Source: Phoronis australis
Lineage: Eukaryota; Phoronida; Phoronidae
Reading direction: 5' to 3'
Length of the DNA stretch: 64,000 nt
NCBI GenBank assembly: GCA_002633005.1
Contig: NMRA01000004.1
Span: 1,839,935 to 1,903,934, forward strand
Shown: in pieces, positions 37,201-46,477 of the stretch
Layout of the letters: every line of letters starts with the position of its first letter
Position numbering within the stretch: position 1 is the stretch's first letter
Notes under the pieces: generated by a model
What the model saw: the letters and a program-made list of their open reading frames with translations, nothing else
Told to the model about the DNA's origin: nothing
Databases searched by the model: none
Made by a program: the position numbers and the translations under genes

Positions 37201-37223
37201 TTTTCCTTCGTAGCTTCAGTCAT
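26270..37223 (-). CDS. GTF3C3: General transcription factor 3C polypeptide 3 (TFIIIC TPR subunit), four-exon model
   Basis: GTF3C3 (yeast Tfc4 homologue) is the TPR-rich subunit of TFIIIC. This factor binds the A and B boxes of tRNA-type genes and recruits TFIIIB, so that RNA polymerase III can start. Coding exons on the minus strand are 37223-37064, 35280-35123, 31514-31289 and 28284-26270. Their phases join without a break (1, 0, 1) into about 852 residues, against 886 in human. Shared family landmarks in order: YLQGKITFEEY near the N-terminus, GLMGEANLRFARGEYDEAI (about residues 143-161), EERGDKEKSLQY, EEWARLAEMSLE, PSDGEQYF, DLFLDIAEAYIE and, near the C-terminus, CQETFYNLGRATHQVGL and AAYNLSLIYRSTGS. 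The TPR blocks lie at about 145-400 and 640-840. There is no membrane segment or signal peptide, and the protein acts in the nucleus. Exon 1 is preceded by an acceptor site, so a non-coding 5' exon is expected further upstream. Confidence 0.88.
28975..29060. repeat. Old dispersed repeat, copy in GTF3C3 intron 3
   Basis: aaaaagatatggtcac, tcaattgatggcag, ccacaggctttc and tcaagaaatat align in order with the copies at 4790-4880 and 14970-15055. Confidence 0.45.
31064..31142 (+). pseudogene. tRNA-Ser-like relic
   Basis: The order of parts follows a serine tRNA: GTGGCC, an A-box-like TAGCGGTTAAACTGATG, a variable-arm-like AATGGAAAGTTCCCCC, then a B-box-like GATTCAAATC, ending in CACACCTAGCCCC. 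A 4-base insertion after GTGGCC, weak acceptor pairing and a disrupted anticodon arm make it non-functional. An A-rich tail (aagaaaaaaaac) follows, as in a tRNA-derived SINE. It sits antisense inside a GTF3C3 intron. Confidence 0.4.
31289..31514 (-). CDS. GTF3C3: GTF3C3 coding exon 3
   Basis: The 226-base exon runs from an acceptor (ATAG then GCTGAACC) to a donor (GACTCTAG then GTGGGT). It opens AEPQDVPLL, carries an arginine-rich stretch (APRRRRARGPKRTLPRDL) and then the first TPR helix pair (GEANLRFARGEYDEAIKMCL), the best-conserved segment shared with the human protein. The GTG at 31499 is not a start codon: the frame is open through to the acceptor at 31514. Confidence 0.88.
32600..32660 (-). 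promoter_or_regulatory. Possible minus-facing TATA-less promoter motifs
   Basis: On the minus strand AAAAATGGCGGCG (YY1-like) is followed about 30 bases later by GAGCCGGAAAT (ETS-like). There is no associated exon, so this is only a hint of an internal GTF3C3 promoter. Confidence 0.2.
33900..33965 (+). promoter_or_regulatory. Plus-facing TATA-less promoter and possible first exon
   Basis: ACTTCCGGG (ETS-like, 33909-33917) is followed by CAAAATGGCGG (YY1-like, 33931-33941), then a strong splice donor GTGAGT at 33962. The ATG at 33935 would encode nine residues (MAVFLRVRI) before that donor. This is the usual layout of a housekeeping first exon. If real, the partner may be the plus-strand gene at 46387, where a phase-0 acceptor (GGCAG then AGTTGT) keeps the frame open into its first ATG. 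Unproven. Confidence 0.3.
35123..35280 (-). CDS. GTF3C3: GTF3C3 coding exon 2, with a second copy of the YLxGKIxFEE motif
   Basis: The acceptor GTACCTTCAG precedes ACGAAGATG and the donor CAGGAG precedes GTTTGT. The exon encodes DEDEGDERSTMILNYLDG, then KISFEEFDNYLETGDSAD, and ends DTTQE. The phase-1 entry and phase-0 exit fit exons 1 and 3. ILNYLDGKISFEEF repeats the motif already in exon 1, whereas human GTF3C3 has it once. The region is acidic, like the acidic linker in the human protein. Confidence 0.78.
35281..37063 (-). other. GTF3C3 intron 1 (1.8 kb)
   Basis: No extra exon supported. A hAT-like element occupies 36695-37028. Confidence 0.65.
36695..37028. mobile_element. hAT-like MITE, 334 bp
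   Basis: Starts CAGGGGCGGATCCAGGATTT and ends CCCCTAAATCCGCCACTG, so the terminal 16 bases are imperfect inverted repeats of the CAGTGGCGGAT type common in hAT-derived MITEs. The flanks share TAGTA (catagta left, tagtacc right), possibly the remains of a target duplication. Its right half recurs at 40345-40436 in the second copy of this region, so the insertion predates that duplication or allele split. Confidence 0.65.
37064..37223 (-). CDS. GTF3C3: GTF3C3 first coding exon
   Basis: ATG at 37223-37221 (context GACAATGA) opens MTEATKEKLFQYLQGKITFE, followed by a lysine/glutamate run (EKEKEKAEG). The start is chosen because a good acceptor (TTTTTCCGACAG) lies 4 bases upstream, implying an untranslated 5' exon. 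Two donors fit the phase of exon 2: GATG then GTAAAC (exon to 37064) or GGAG then GTAGTG (exon to 37079). They differ by five residues. A hAT-like element ends 36 bases beyond the first donor. A near-identical copy of this exon lies at 40465-40624. Confidence 0.75.
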
Positions 37224-38852
37224 TGTCCTGTCGGAAAAAGAAATATACATGATGCACTCTTGTCCACTCGACCCGTTTTATTTCATAACTATGGCGACAG
37301 TGGGTTTCGCTGAACCAAGGTTGGCTTCCCTAGTGCGAGTTTGAACAAGCAAGCAAAACTTACAATTGAGAATACTGAGAGATGAGTCATTTGTTAATCA
37401 TGTGAGGAAATTTACTGACGTTTGAATGTGGAACTTCAGACAGTGTACATGAGCCAGGGCCATGTCATTGGCAAGAGTGTAGTTTTTAATGAAATTAATT
37501 TTGTGTCAAATTTTATGTGGTCCGTTTTTTACCCACATTGGTCCAAAGCTGAAAATATATACTGTTTTGTACAAAGGCTAACACTGGCCACAGCCAGGGC
37601 AATGTTGGTGGTTCATAACTAGATTCAGCTTTGCTATACCCACAGCATGGGTGCTTATTTCAATCATTTAGAACATATCTAGTATACGCCATATAAGTAA
37701 AGAAAGGAGTAGTGCATATGCCATTTCAAATTTATTTAGATGCGCTGAAGTATGGCGAGGTTCCCAAAGTGGCCACTGCGTGACACATTCGATGATGTTA
37801 CCACTATGTGACGGTGAAATTACCCACTGCTTGACTTACGATCAGGGTCAGACAGTAAATGACTGAGTTAAGGACTGGTGCAAGAGAAGCAATAGTCAAG
37901 GAATGCTGTGAGGAGATGATTGTTTCGGTAAAACATACTTGAAATATATATTGCAATTTCTTGTAGAATTCTCAGTGTAAATATACAGTATGCATTCATA
38001 GCAAAATGTTTTAGTTTGCATTGAGGTTTTTGCCCAATTTTATTGTGGATGTTATGCAGGCAATTAACCTATTTCTGATGACTCAGATATAAAACAATGG
38101 CCTGAGCACTGTGTGCCTGAACTTTCATCGATAAATATATGCTGAAAGTTAAGTTTATAGTGTTTGCCGTTTTTTGAAGCAATAAAACTCCCTGTTAAGG
38201 AACTACATCTTGAATGAATATTTTAGGTAGACCAAACGAACAGGACCAATCAAATATGCCATAGCAAATTTTCACCACCAGGAGACTGCACACCAACCGT
38301 GGAATATGGCTCAACCCACCATGGCATAATCCGTGACTGTATTCCCATATGTGGGATAATTATATCTAGCACTATTCACATATTTATTTATACGGTGTAA
38401 AACAGAGGTAGGCCTATGTCCTAACAGTAACCTAGTAACAGATAGCAATAAGCTTCCGGCATGAGTGACCTTTATTAGGCATGTGATGTATTGCTTTTGG
38501 CAACGCCATAGACAGTAGCACCGTCTTAACTGGCCCCCATTTAAGATGGTGGCCCTCCTATTGGCCCTTCATATGCCAGATGCATTTCAGCAAATTATGA
38601 TCAACACAGATCAAACCATGAAGTGCCTTTTGTGCACAACGGAACTCTTTAAGAGGCCGTTGATATCTACAACTCTCCCGGGCTCAAACAAATACCCTAA
38701 CAATCAAACATTTTTCGAACTGACTCCTTCGTTCAATTGCCTTGGCAACTGACTATTTTTGCACTGCTCATGTCCTGGGATATGATGTCATATCCTTTGG
38801 CATGAGGGATGTATGATGTCATATCCTTTAGCACGAGGGATGTAAAATGGTG

Positions 38853-38882
38853 AGTTGCCGATTTGGGCCCAAATCGGCAACT
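38853..38882. other. 30-base perfect palindrome
   Basis: The half arm agttgccgatttggg is followed directly by its reverse complement cccaaatcggcaact with no spacer. The same palindrome is intact in copy B (42175-42204), although flanking bases differ. Confidence 0.95.
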
Positions 38883-40025
38883 AAAGGGCTGCTGTTCGAA
38901 AAAAAGTTTGCCAATTTACGGGAGTATTTGCTCGAGCTGGGAAGACTAAAAGACACATGTGGCCTCCAGGCTAAGGAGTCCCTCTACCCCTCTACCTTAT
39001 CATGTTTGTAAGTCCATGCTTAACTGAAAGAAATTTAACTGTTTTTGATAATACCACCAATGTTGGAATCACACCCTAAGATAGTATAGTACAAGAAAAC
39101 ATTGGACAAAATGGGAACCTATTACCGTTAACAGAAATTCCACAATTTCTCCCTCCGTAGCTCAGACCTTGAACATTTCTTCGCTCCTCTCGTTCACTTG
39201 ATTTCAGCGGCCTCTGGTGAGGATTGCCTCAAACGCCTTATTAGAGCGTCTTTATTAGGTCTTGGAAAAGCCACGAACGAATAAACTTTTATGAAATAAC
39301 AACATCAAGGGTTCTCAAATAGACTGGATTGTACTAGTTAATTTTCTAAGCCGATGTATGCCGTTAAAATAACAAAATAACATTAACTTCAGCTCCACTT
39401 TAATCTTTTTCCGGTTTCAAGAACAAAAATAGCAATCAATAGATGGCGCTAACAATCCAATTCACATGTTCCGTTCAGAAGCGAAGAAGTTGTCAGGTGA
39501 GGTGATCTGAGTTTATGAAGGTTTACCTGTTTACAAACGAGTTACGTGCTGCACCGCCCTTGATAAATGACTTACCGTGCCAGCTTGTGTAGTTTAAGTA
39601 GTTCGTAGAATTAAGTAGTCTTTTCAAAAAACTAATTGACTCTCAAATGAATATCACTTAAAGTAGTCTGTGCAGATGTTGTCAAAGCAATAACCAATGT
39701 TCAAAACTTTGTATATTATTGTTATTACTTGACGAAATAAATTTCGCCAAGTATGTTGCTCTGACATCAAGTTTGTTTTTTATTTGCACTCTACAGGTCG
39801 CAATTTTCGTCTGATCCATACGAAATTTACACACAATTTGTAGCTCCGGAACTGCTGGCAGTAGAAGACTATAAATTATAATTGTTTTTCGTCATGTTGG
39901 GATCCAAAATGGCGGCCATGGCGGCCATTTTGTTTCCGATTTCAGATTCAAATACTCATAGAGGCCGCATTTTTTGATGTACATGGCTGAAAATTGGCAC
40001 AGACATAGAAACTGACAAGTATTAG

Positions 40026-40154
40026 TACTGGCACTAGTCGGATACTATGGTACAATGGATCCTGATATGCAGTTTCATCCACTAAATAACGGCCGTTTTT
40101 CAGTGATTGCCTGGTTCTTTAAATCAGGGTCCATTATATCCGACTAGTGCAGTA
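40026..40154. mobile_element. Small MITE-like inverted repeat, about 130 bp
   Basis: The left arm tactggcactagtcggata, then atggatcctga, returns inverted on the right as tcagggtccat, then tatccgactagtgcagta, with a loop of about 60 bases. It begins 7 bases after the end of copy A homology and is absent from copy B. Confidence 0.6.
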
Positions 40155-40225
40155 TAGTATTATTACACCAGAATCATGACATGAACTTCCGGGCAAATAT
40201 GGCGGAAATATCGGCCATTGTCAGG

Positions 40226-40343
40226 GCTCGACGCTATTAAAATCGCCAGGTCGCATTTTGCGACCTAGCCAAAATCCCAGGTCGCATTTTCAAAATCCAG
40301 CTCGCATTCGTAAATGCCAGGTCGCAAAATTTTCCCGCCATTT
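40226..40343. mobile_element. Possible left end of a hAT-like element, truncated at an N
   Basis: cagggctcgacgctatta resembles hAT-type ends. Behind it lies a local repeat of ccaggtcgcatttt (near 40252, 40289 and 40318). The sequence stops at the N at 40344, so the other end is not seen. Confidence 0.3.
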
Positions 40344-40344
40344 N

Positions 40345-43300
40345 ATTCGCATCAGAACTCCCAAATGCTATCTGGTAGAATTTTATGGGGGGGCATGGCC
40401 CCCTTGGTCACCCCCTAAATCCGCCACTGTAGTACCATTAAAGGCTTCACATACAAAAGTCTACCATCAACCACACTACCTCCAGCTAGACAATCTCCAG
40501 TTGACAACGATTCAGTCGGTGGTTGGACACAGCCTTCAGCTTTTTCCTTCTCTTTCTCATACTCTTCAAATGTGATCTTGCCCTGGAGATACTGAAATAA
40601 CTTTTCCTTCGTAGCTTCACTCATTGTCCTGTCGAAAAAAGAAATATCCATGATGCACTCTTGACCTGTTTTATTTCGTAACTATGGCGACAGTGGGTTT
40701 CGCTGAACCAAGGTTGGCTTGCCTAGTGCAAAAATTACAATTGAGAATACTGAGAGATGAGTCATTTGTTAATCATGTGAGGACATTTACTGACGTTTGA
40801 ATGTGGAACTTCAGACAGTGTACATGAGCCAGGGCCATGTCATTGGCAAGAGTGTAGTTTTTAATGAAATTAATTTTGTGTCAAATTTTATTTGGTCCGT
40901 TTTTACCCACATCGGCCCAAAGCTGAAAATTTATACTGCTTTGTATGAAGGCTAACACTGGCCACAGCCAGGGCAATGTTGGTGGACCATAACTAGATTC
41001 AGCTTTGCTATACCCACAGCATGGGTGCTTATTTCAATCAGTTAGAACATATCTAGTATACTCCACATAAGTAAAGAAAGGAGTAGTGCATATGCCATTT
41101 TAAATTTATTTAGATGTGCTGAAGTCTGGCAAGGTTCCCAAAGTGGCCACTGCGTGACGCATTCAATGATGTTACCACTATGTGATGGTGAAATTACCCA
41201 CTGCTTGAATTACAGACAGTAAAGGACTGAGTTAAGGACTGGTGCAAGAGAAGCAATAGTCAAGGAATGCAGTGAGGAGATGATTGTTTCGGTAACATAC
41301 TTGAAATATATAATGCAATTCCTTGTAGAATTCTCAGTGTAAATATACAGTATGCATTCATAGCAAAATGTTTTAGTTTGCATTGAGGTTTTCGCCCAAT
41401 TTTTATTGTGGATGTTATGCAGGCAACTAACCTATTTCTGATGACTGAGATGAAAAACAATGGTCTGAGCACTGTGTGCCTGAACTTTCATCGGTAAATA
41501 TTTGCTGAAAGTTAAGTTTATAGTGTTTGCCGTTTTTGGAGCAATAAAACTCCCTGTTAAGGAACTACATCTTGAATGAATATTTTGGGTAGACCAAATG
41601 AACGGGACCAATCAAATTTAACATAGCAACTTTCCACCACCAGGAGACTGCACACCAACTGTGGAATACGGCTCAACCCACCATGGCATAATCCGTGACT
41701 GTATTCCCACATATGTGGGATAATTATATCTAGCACTTATTTATATGGTGTAAAACAGAGGTAGGCCTATGTCATAACAGTAACCTGGTAACAGATAGCA
41801 ATAAGCTTCCGGCATGAGTGACCTTCATTAGGCATGTGATGTATCGCTTTTGGCTAAGCCATAGACAGTAGCACCGTCTTAACTGGCCCCCATTTAAGAC
41901 GGTAGCACTCCTATTGGTCCTTCATATGTCAGATTTATTTCAGCAACTTATGATCAACACAGATCAAACCATGAAGTGCCTTTTGTGCACAAAGGAACTC
42001 TTTAAGAGGCCGTTGATATCTACAACTCTCCCGAGCTCAAACAAATACCCTTACAATCAAACTTTTTTCGAACTGACTCCTTCGTTCAAATGCCTTGGCA
42101 ACTGACTATTTTTGCACTGCTCATGTCCGGGGATATGATGTCATATCCTTTAGCATGAGGGATGTAAAATGCTCAGTTGCCGATTTGGGCCCAAATCGGC
42201 AACTAAAGGGCTGCTGTTCGAAAAAAAAAGTTTGCCAATTTACGGGAGTATTTGCTCGAGCTGGGAAGACTAAAAGACACATATGGCCTCCTAAGGAGTC
42301 CCTCTATGGCTCTATGTGCAAAAAGTACTGATGACTGTGACGGTTTAATCTTAATCAGAGAAAGGCATAATTCGCTGAAAAGCTTGGACGACGTATGAGC
42401 CCATGCCTGGCCCTATGGGATGGCCACCGTCTCTACCGCCAGCTGAGATCACATCTTCTGACTGTCCCCAATACACTATGCGTATTACTTAGTGTATTGA
42501 GCACGATCAAAAGCTACGACAAGGACTCCTGTGGACTGGGTTGAGATCACAGAACTGGCTGGGTCAGCAAAGGCGATGGTCACTGCCTACTGAGTACTGT
42601 GCTACAAGTTAGCCTACCTTATCATGTTTGCAAGTCCATGCTTAACTGAAAGAAATTTAACTGTTTTTGATAATACCACCAATGTTGGAATCACACCCTA
42701 AGATAGTATAGTACAAGAAAACATTGGACAGAATGGGAACCTTTTACCGTTAACAGAAATTCCACAATTTCTCCCTCCGTAGCTCAGACCTTGAACATTT
42801 CTTCGCTCCTCTCGTTCACTTGATTTCAGCGGCCTCTGGTGAGGATTGCCTCAAACGCCTTATTAGAGCGTCTTTGTTATTAGGTCTTGGAAAAGCCACG
42901 AACGAATAAACTTTTATGAAATAACAACATCAAGGATTCTCAAATAGACTGGATTGTACTAGTTAATTTTCTAAGCCGATGTATGCCTTTAAAATAACAA
43001 AATAACATTAACTTCATGACTCGTTTCAGCTCAAATCTTTTTCCGGTTTCAAGAACAAAAATAGCAATCAATAGATGGCGCTAACAATCCAATTCACATG
43101 TTCCGTTCAGAAGAGAAGAAGTTGTCAGGTGAGGTGATCTGAGTTTATGAAGGTTTACCTGTTTACAAACGAGTTACGTGCTGCACCGCCCTTGATAAAT
43201 GACTTACCGTGCCAGCTTGTGTAGTTTAAGTAGTGCGTAGAATTAAGTAGTCATTTCAAAAAACTAATTGACTCTTAAATGAATATCACTTAAAGTGTGC

Positions 43301-43646
43301 AGATGTTGTCAAAGCAATAACCAATGTTCAAAACTTTGTATATTATTGTTATTACTTGACAAAATAATTTCGCCAAGTATGTTGCTCTGACATCAAGTTT
43401 GTTTTTTATTTTGCACTCTACAGGTCGCAATTTTCGTCTGATCCATACGAAATTTACACACAATTTATAGCTCCGGAACCGCTGGCAGTAGAAGACTATA
43501 AATTATAATTGTTTTTCGTCATGTTGGGATCCAAAATGGCGGCCATGGCGGCCATTTTGTTTCCGATATCAGATTCAAATACTCATAGAGGCCGCATTTT
43601 TTGATGTACACGGCTGAAAATTGGCACAGACATAGAAACTGACAAG
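40345..43646. repeat. Copy B of the 3-kb duplication, bounded by N at both ends
   Basis: It begins immediately after the N at 40344 (attcgcatcagaactccc, matching 36947) and ends immediately before the N at 43647. Exact bounding by assembly-gap characters, with allele-level divergence, favours an alternative haplotype contig placed in tandem over a genuine duplication. It contains its own GTF3C3 exon 1 copy, the palindrome, and a roughly 310-base block absent from copy A. Confidence 0.95.
40465..40624 (-). CDS. GTF3C3: Second copy of GTF3C3 exon 1 (allelic or duplicated)
   Basis: ATG at 40624 opens MSEATKEKLFQYLQGKITFE, differing from the 37223 copy at residue 2 (Ser for Thr); a further Lys/Arg difference lies just past the donor. 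The reading frame, acceptor (TTTTCGACAG) and phase-1 donor (GATG then GTAGAC) are intact, so the exon is under constraint or very recent. It is either the other allele of exon 1 misplaced by assembly or a true alternative first exon. Confidence 0.6.
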
Positions 43647-43800
43647 NTTGTACATATGACCTCGATTTTGGGACAAAAGCGCTTTATCTTAATTGTAGAA
43701 GGCGCATGGTAAACCCAATTGATTTGAAATTTTTCTTGTGTTAGTTTTTTATAGTATGCTATGATCGAGTGTTGCTCAACCGGAAGTGGTTTTCAAAAGG
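43530..43800. promoter_or_regulatory. Cluster of YY1-like and ETS-like motifs
   Basis: aaaatggcggccatggcggc near 43531 is a double YY1-like word, also present in copy A at about 39907. CAACCGGAAGTGG at 43777-43789 is a consensus ETS site. Such pairs mark TATA-less promoters, and a minus-facing start here would suit the missing 5' exon of GTF3C3. No transcript evidence. Confidence 0.25.
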
Positions 43801-46386
43801 GCGGATCTGAAATATTTTCATCAGTTTTCAATGATGCTAAGGTGCCACTTTAAATGGTACTAGGAAATGACCTGAACTTTTGCATGTGGATTCTCTGAGG
43901 TATACTCTTTCAAATGACCTATAACAATTTTTTCTCAGAATTAAGATAATAGACTTTGAATTTCGAAAAATGCAAAATTTCAAATTTTTCCAAAAATTTG
44001 TGGAATTTTGAGAAACTAGCCTGTTAGAGTTTTTATGGGCTTTTAGAAGATGTTTTCCTTTTTTCGCTATGATATCTCGTTTTTGAATTATTTGGGATTT
44101 TGCTGATGGCAAATTTTTGTGACTCATTTTTGTCATTTTTAGAGGTCACTTGACTTTGATTTTTACATATGATGCAACTTCTAAGTATAAAAATTATAAT
44201 AATATTGGAATTGTGCTGTATCATCCTGTCTATACAATCACATGGAGCCTATTATTAACATTCCGAAAATATGATTTGACCTGTTGCACGTCACCAATCT
44301 CTTTCTGTTACAAAACAGCGCTAAGGTGTTTTGATATGTCACGAGGTTTTAAGTAAATTTGAAATATTCCCCATTATTGTGTTACTTTTGAATACAATCA
44401 TTCAAAGATGTAACTCGTAAAATAAGTGCGACTTGGTAAAAATTTCAGGTTGCCTAATGCGAAATGAATGATACTGCATGCTGCATGGTGCATTTTTTAG
44501 TATTTGTTTGGTAATGGAAATGACATTTTGACTTTTTAATATTTTATTAAAAACAAGTTAATTGTTTAAGAAAATGATTTCATCGCTAACATGTAACTCC
44601 ATGAAATAAAGGTGCTTTTGAAAAAAATATCAGTGAAAGTTAGAATTATCAGTCCAGTTTGGATTAGCAATCAATCGTCTTATAAGTGTGGTAAAAGACA
44701 TTCTCAAAATGGACATAGTATTTCTCTGCTCTCCCTGTAATGTTTTTGGTTGAATTGTTTGTTTTTGATAACTTCTAGTTTAAAAATCGGTAAAATACCA
44801 TACATAGCCTTTCAAAAGTGAAAAATGTGAGACATTGTTAACGAATGTGTCGGTAACTGATGTGAATAGAGGTGCATGGGCATAAATGTACACATATGGT
44901 AATAAACATAGAAGGTACCCATTGCTGCTGTGAAACCCTGGGGGGTTCTTCCATAGAAGGGACGAGTATGGATGTACAGCCATCTTGGACCCTACATTCG
45001 GAATATTGCGCTTTTAATAAAAATGCCTTTTTCTCATTTTTTGTGGAAAGTAAACAGAGTAAAACTTCAGGCAGCTGCATTTACACAGTTGTAAGTTTTT
45101 ACTCTACAGTATGTGCTTGTGTGTCTTTTGCTTTATGAACATGCAGTGCTAGGGGACTAAATGTGCATATACTGTGGACTAATTTTAAGGCACCTGCATA
45201 TTTATGTGTTGGCACATTATGCCAGCATCTCCATCCGTCTGTCTGGCGTCCGCTGCTAACGAGAGCTCCAATTAAATACAATACAAGGGAAGATTACTAT
45301 TTTAAACAGTCTCACTAAATAGAGTAATGTCAGTAAACTTAAAATAGCCTGTAAGGGGTGTATAGCAAGTCGGCAATGCTCTCCTCAATCGAACGCGCTC
45401 ATCAAGCCCGTATAAAGTTTAAACTAGCACTGGTGGCACAGTGGTAGTGGGAAACATCCAAACGTCGTCATCTGTTATTACGTTCATAGAAATACACTTG
45501 TCAAATTTGACAAAGATCCAGCAGGGAGAAACAGCTGCGGATGCGAAAAAGGTAAACTGCCACTAGGGGGTGCCACAGTAGTCAAGCTGTTCAGAAATCA
45601 AAAACTTTCTCTTCCCACTAGTCACATATTTATCAATTTTCACAACGATTCTTAGAGAGGTTAAGTTGATAGAGAGATGGACACCAAAAAGAGACTAAAA
45701 CATAAAAAAACGGCTATTAGGATACAGGGAACCAGATCTTTTCAATGGCAAACTTTAAACTATGATGTGATTCTGAGAAATATGTAGCATCTGACGACAC
45801 CTATTATTGCATCCGTGAATCGCCACATTTACAGTTTTGAAAATCTGAAAAAACCATATTCATTAGGAAGTTGAAATGGGTCCAGGAATCCCTAAGAAGT
45901 ACCCACAGTATTTTTGATACTTTGTTTCCATTGGTCAAGAACCCAACACTTGCACAATTACAACAAAACAAAAATAAGGGCTTAACTATCGACAACCATG
46001 GTATGAGGATTGCAATGAATTTCGTATCAACTTACGGTTTTAGAAATGCTCATTTCAGGTGTTTGCACTTTCCAAAGTATTAGGTTATACTCGTTTAACC
46101 TATAAGTCATACTAAGGACATTTTGTAAAGTGCCCGAAAATCCATGAGTTAATAGATGATTTTCTCTTGTTTTCTTTTTGTCTTTGTATACATGTGTGCA
46201 TTGCTTTTTTAAACGTTCACTTTGGAATGATGACTTATAAACCCGAGTTGTGGCTGGGTTGCAATTGTTACAGATCACTAACTTAAGTGATTTATTAATT
46301 GATTGACTGATTGTAAAGTGTAGTTTACGTTTCTGTGTTGCAACAGGCAGAGTTGTTTAAAGAGTGAAGGTTTACTGGGTGGATGC
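43648..46386. other. Region between the duplication and the plus-strand gene
   Basis: No coding exon supported. The minus frames at 44838-45080 and 44780-44983 and the plus frame at 44872-45138 overlap one another without motifs. The plus-strand gene may have 5' untranslated exons here. Confidence 0.4.
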
Positions 46387-46477
46387 ATGATGAACAAACG
46401 TATGAAAATGGACAAGAGTGTTGGCAGCCTACCTGTGGACTTGGTTGAAATCAAGCAAGAACCTTCTTCACCGAGTG
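46387..46477 (+). CDS. Exon 1 of the unrecognised gene
   Basis: Tandem in-frame ATGs at 46387 and 46390 start a 30-residue segment carrying the IKQEP site. The frame stays open upstream to about 46350, where two closely spaced acceptors lie (caacag and ggcag), so the true start may be in an earlier exon. The ATG at 46383 is out of frame and soon stops. Confidence 0.55.

Larger units (their letters stand above)
36947..40019. repeat. Copy A of a 3-kb near-identical duplication containing GTF3C3 exon 1
   Basis: Matches 40345-43646 along its whole length with scattered substitutions. It ends at agaaactgacaag, the point where copy B meets the N at 43647. Differences: copy A carries an extra 35-base tandem unit near 38790-38830 (tgatgtcatatcctttagca type) and lacks a roughly 310-base block that copy B has at about 42305-42617. 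Short plus-strand frames (for example 38546-38752) occur in both copies and have no motifs. Confidence 0.95.

Noticed and set aside
44780-45138. Overlapping frames on both strands near 45 kb.
   Set aside because: No motif and mutually exclusive. Likely chance in a GC-balanced stretch.
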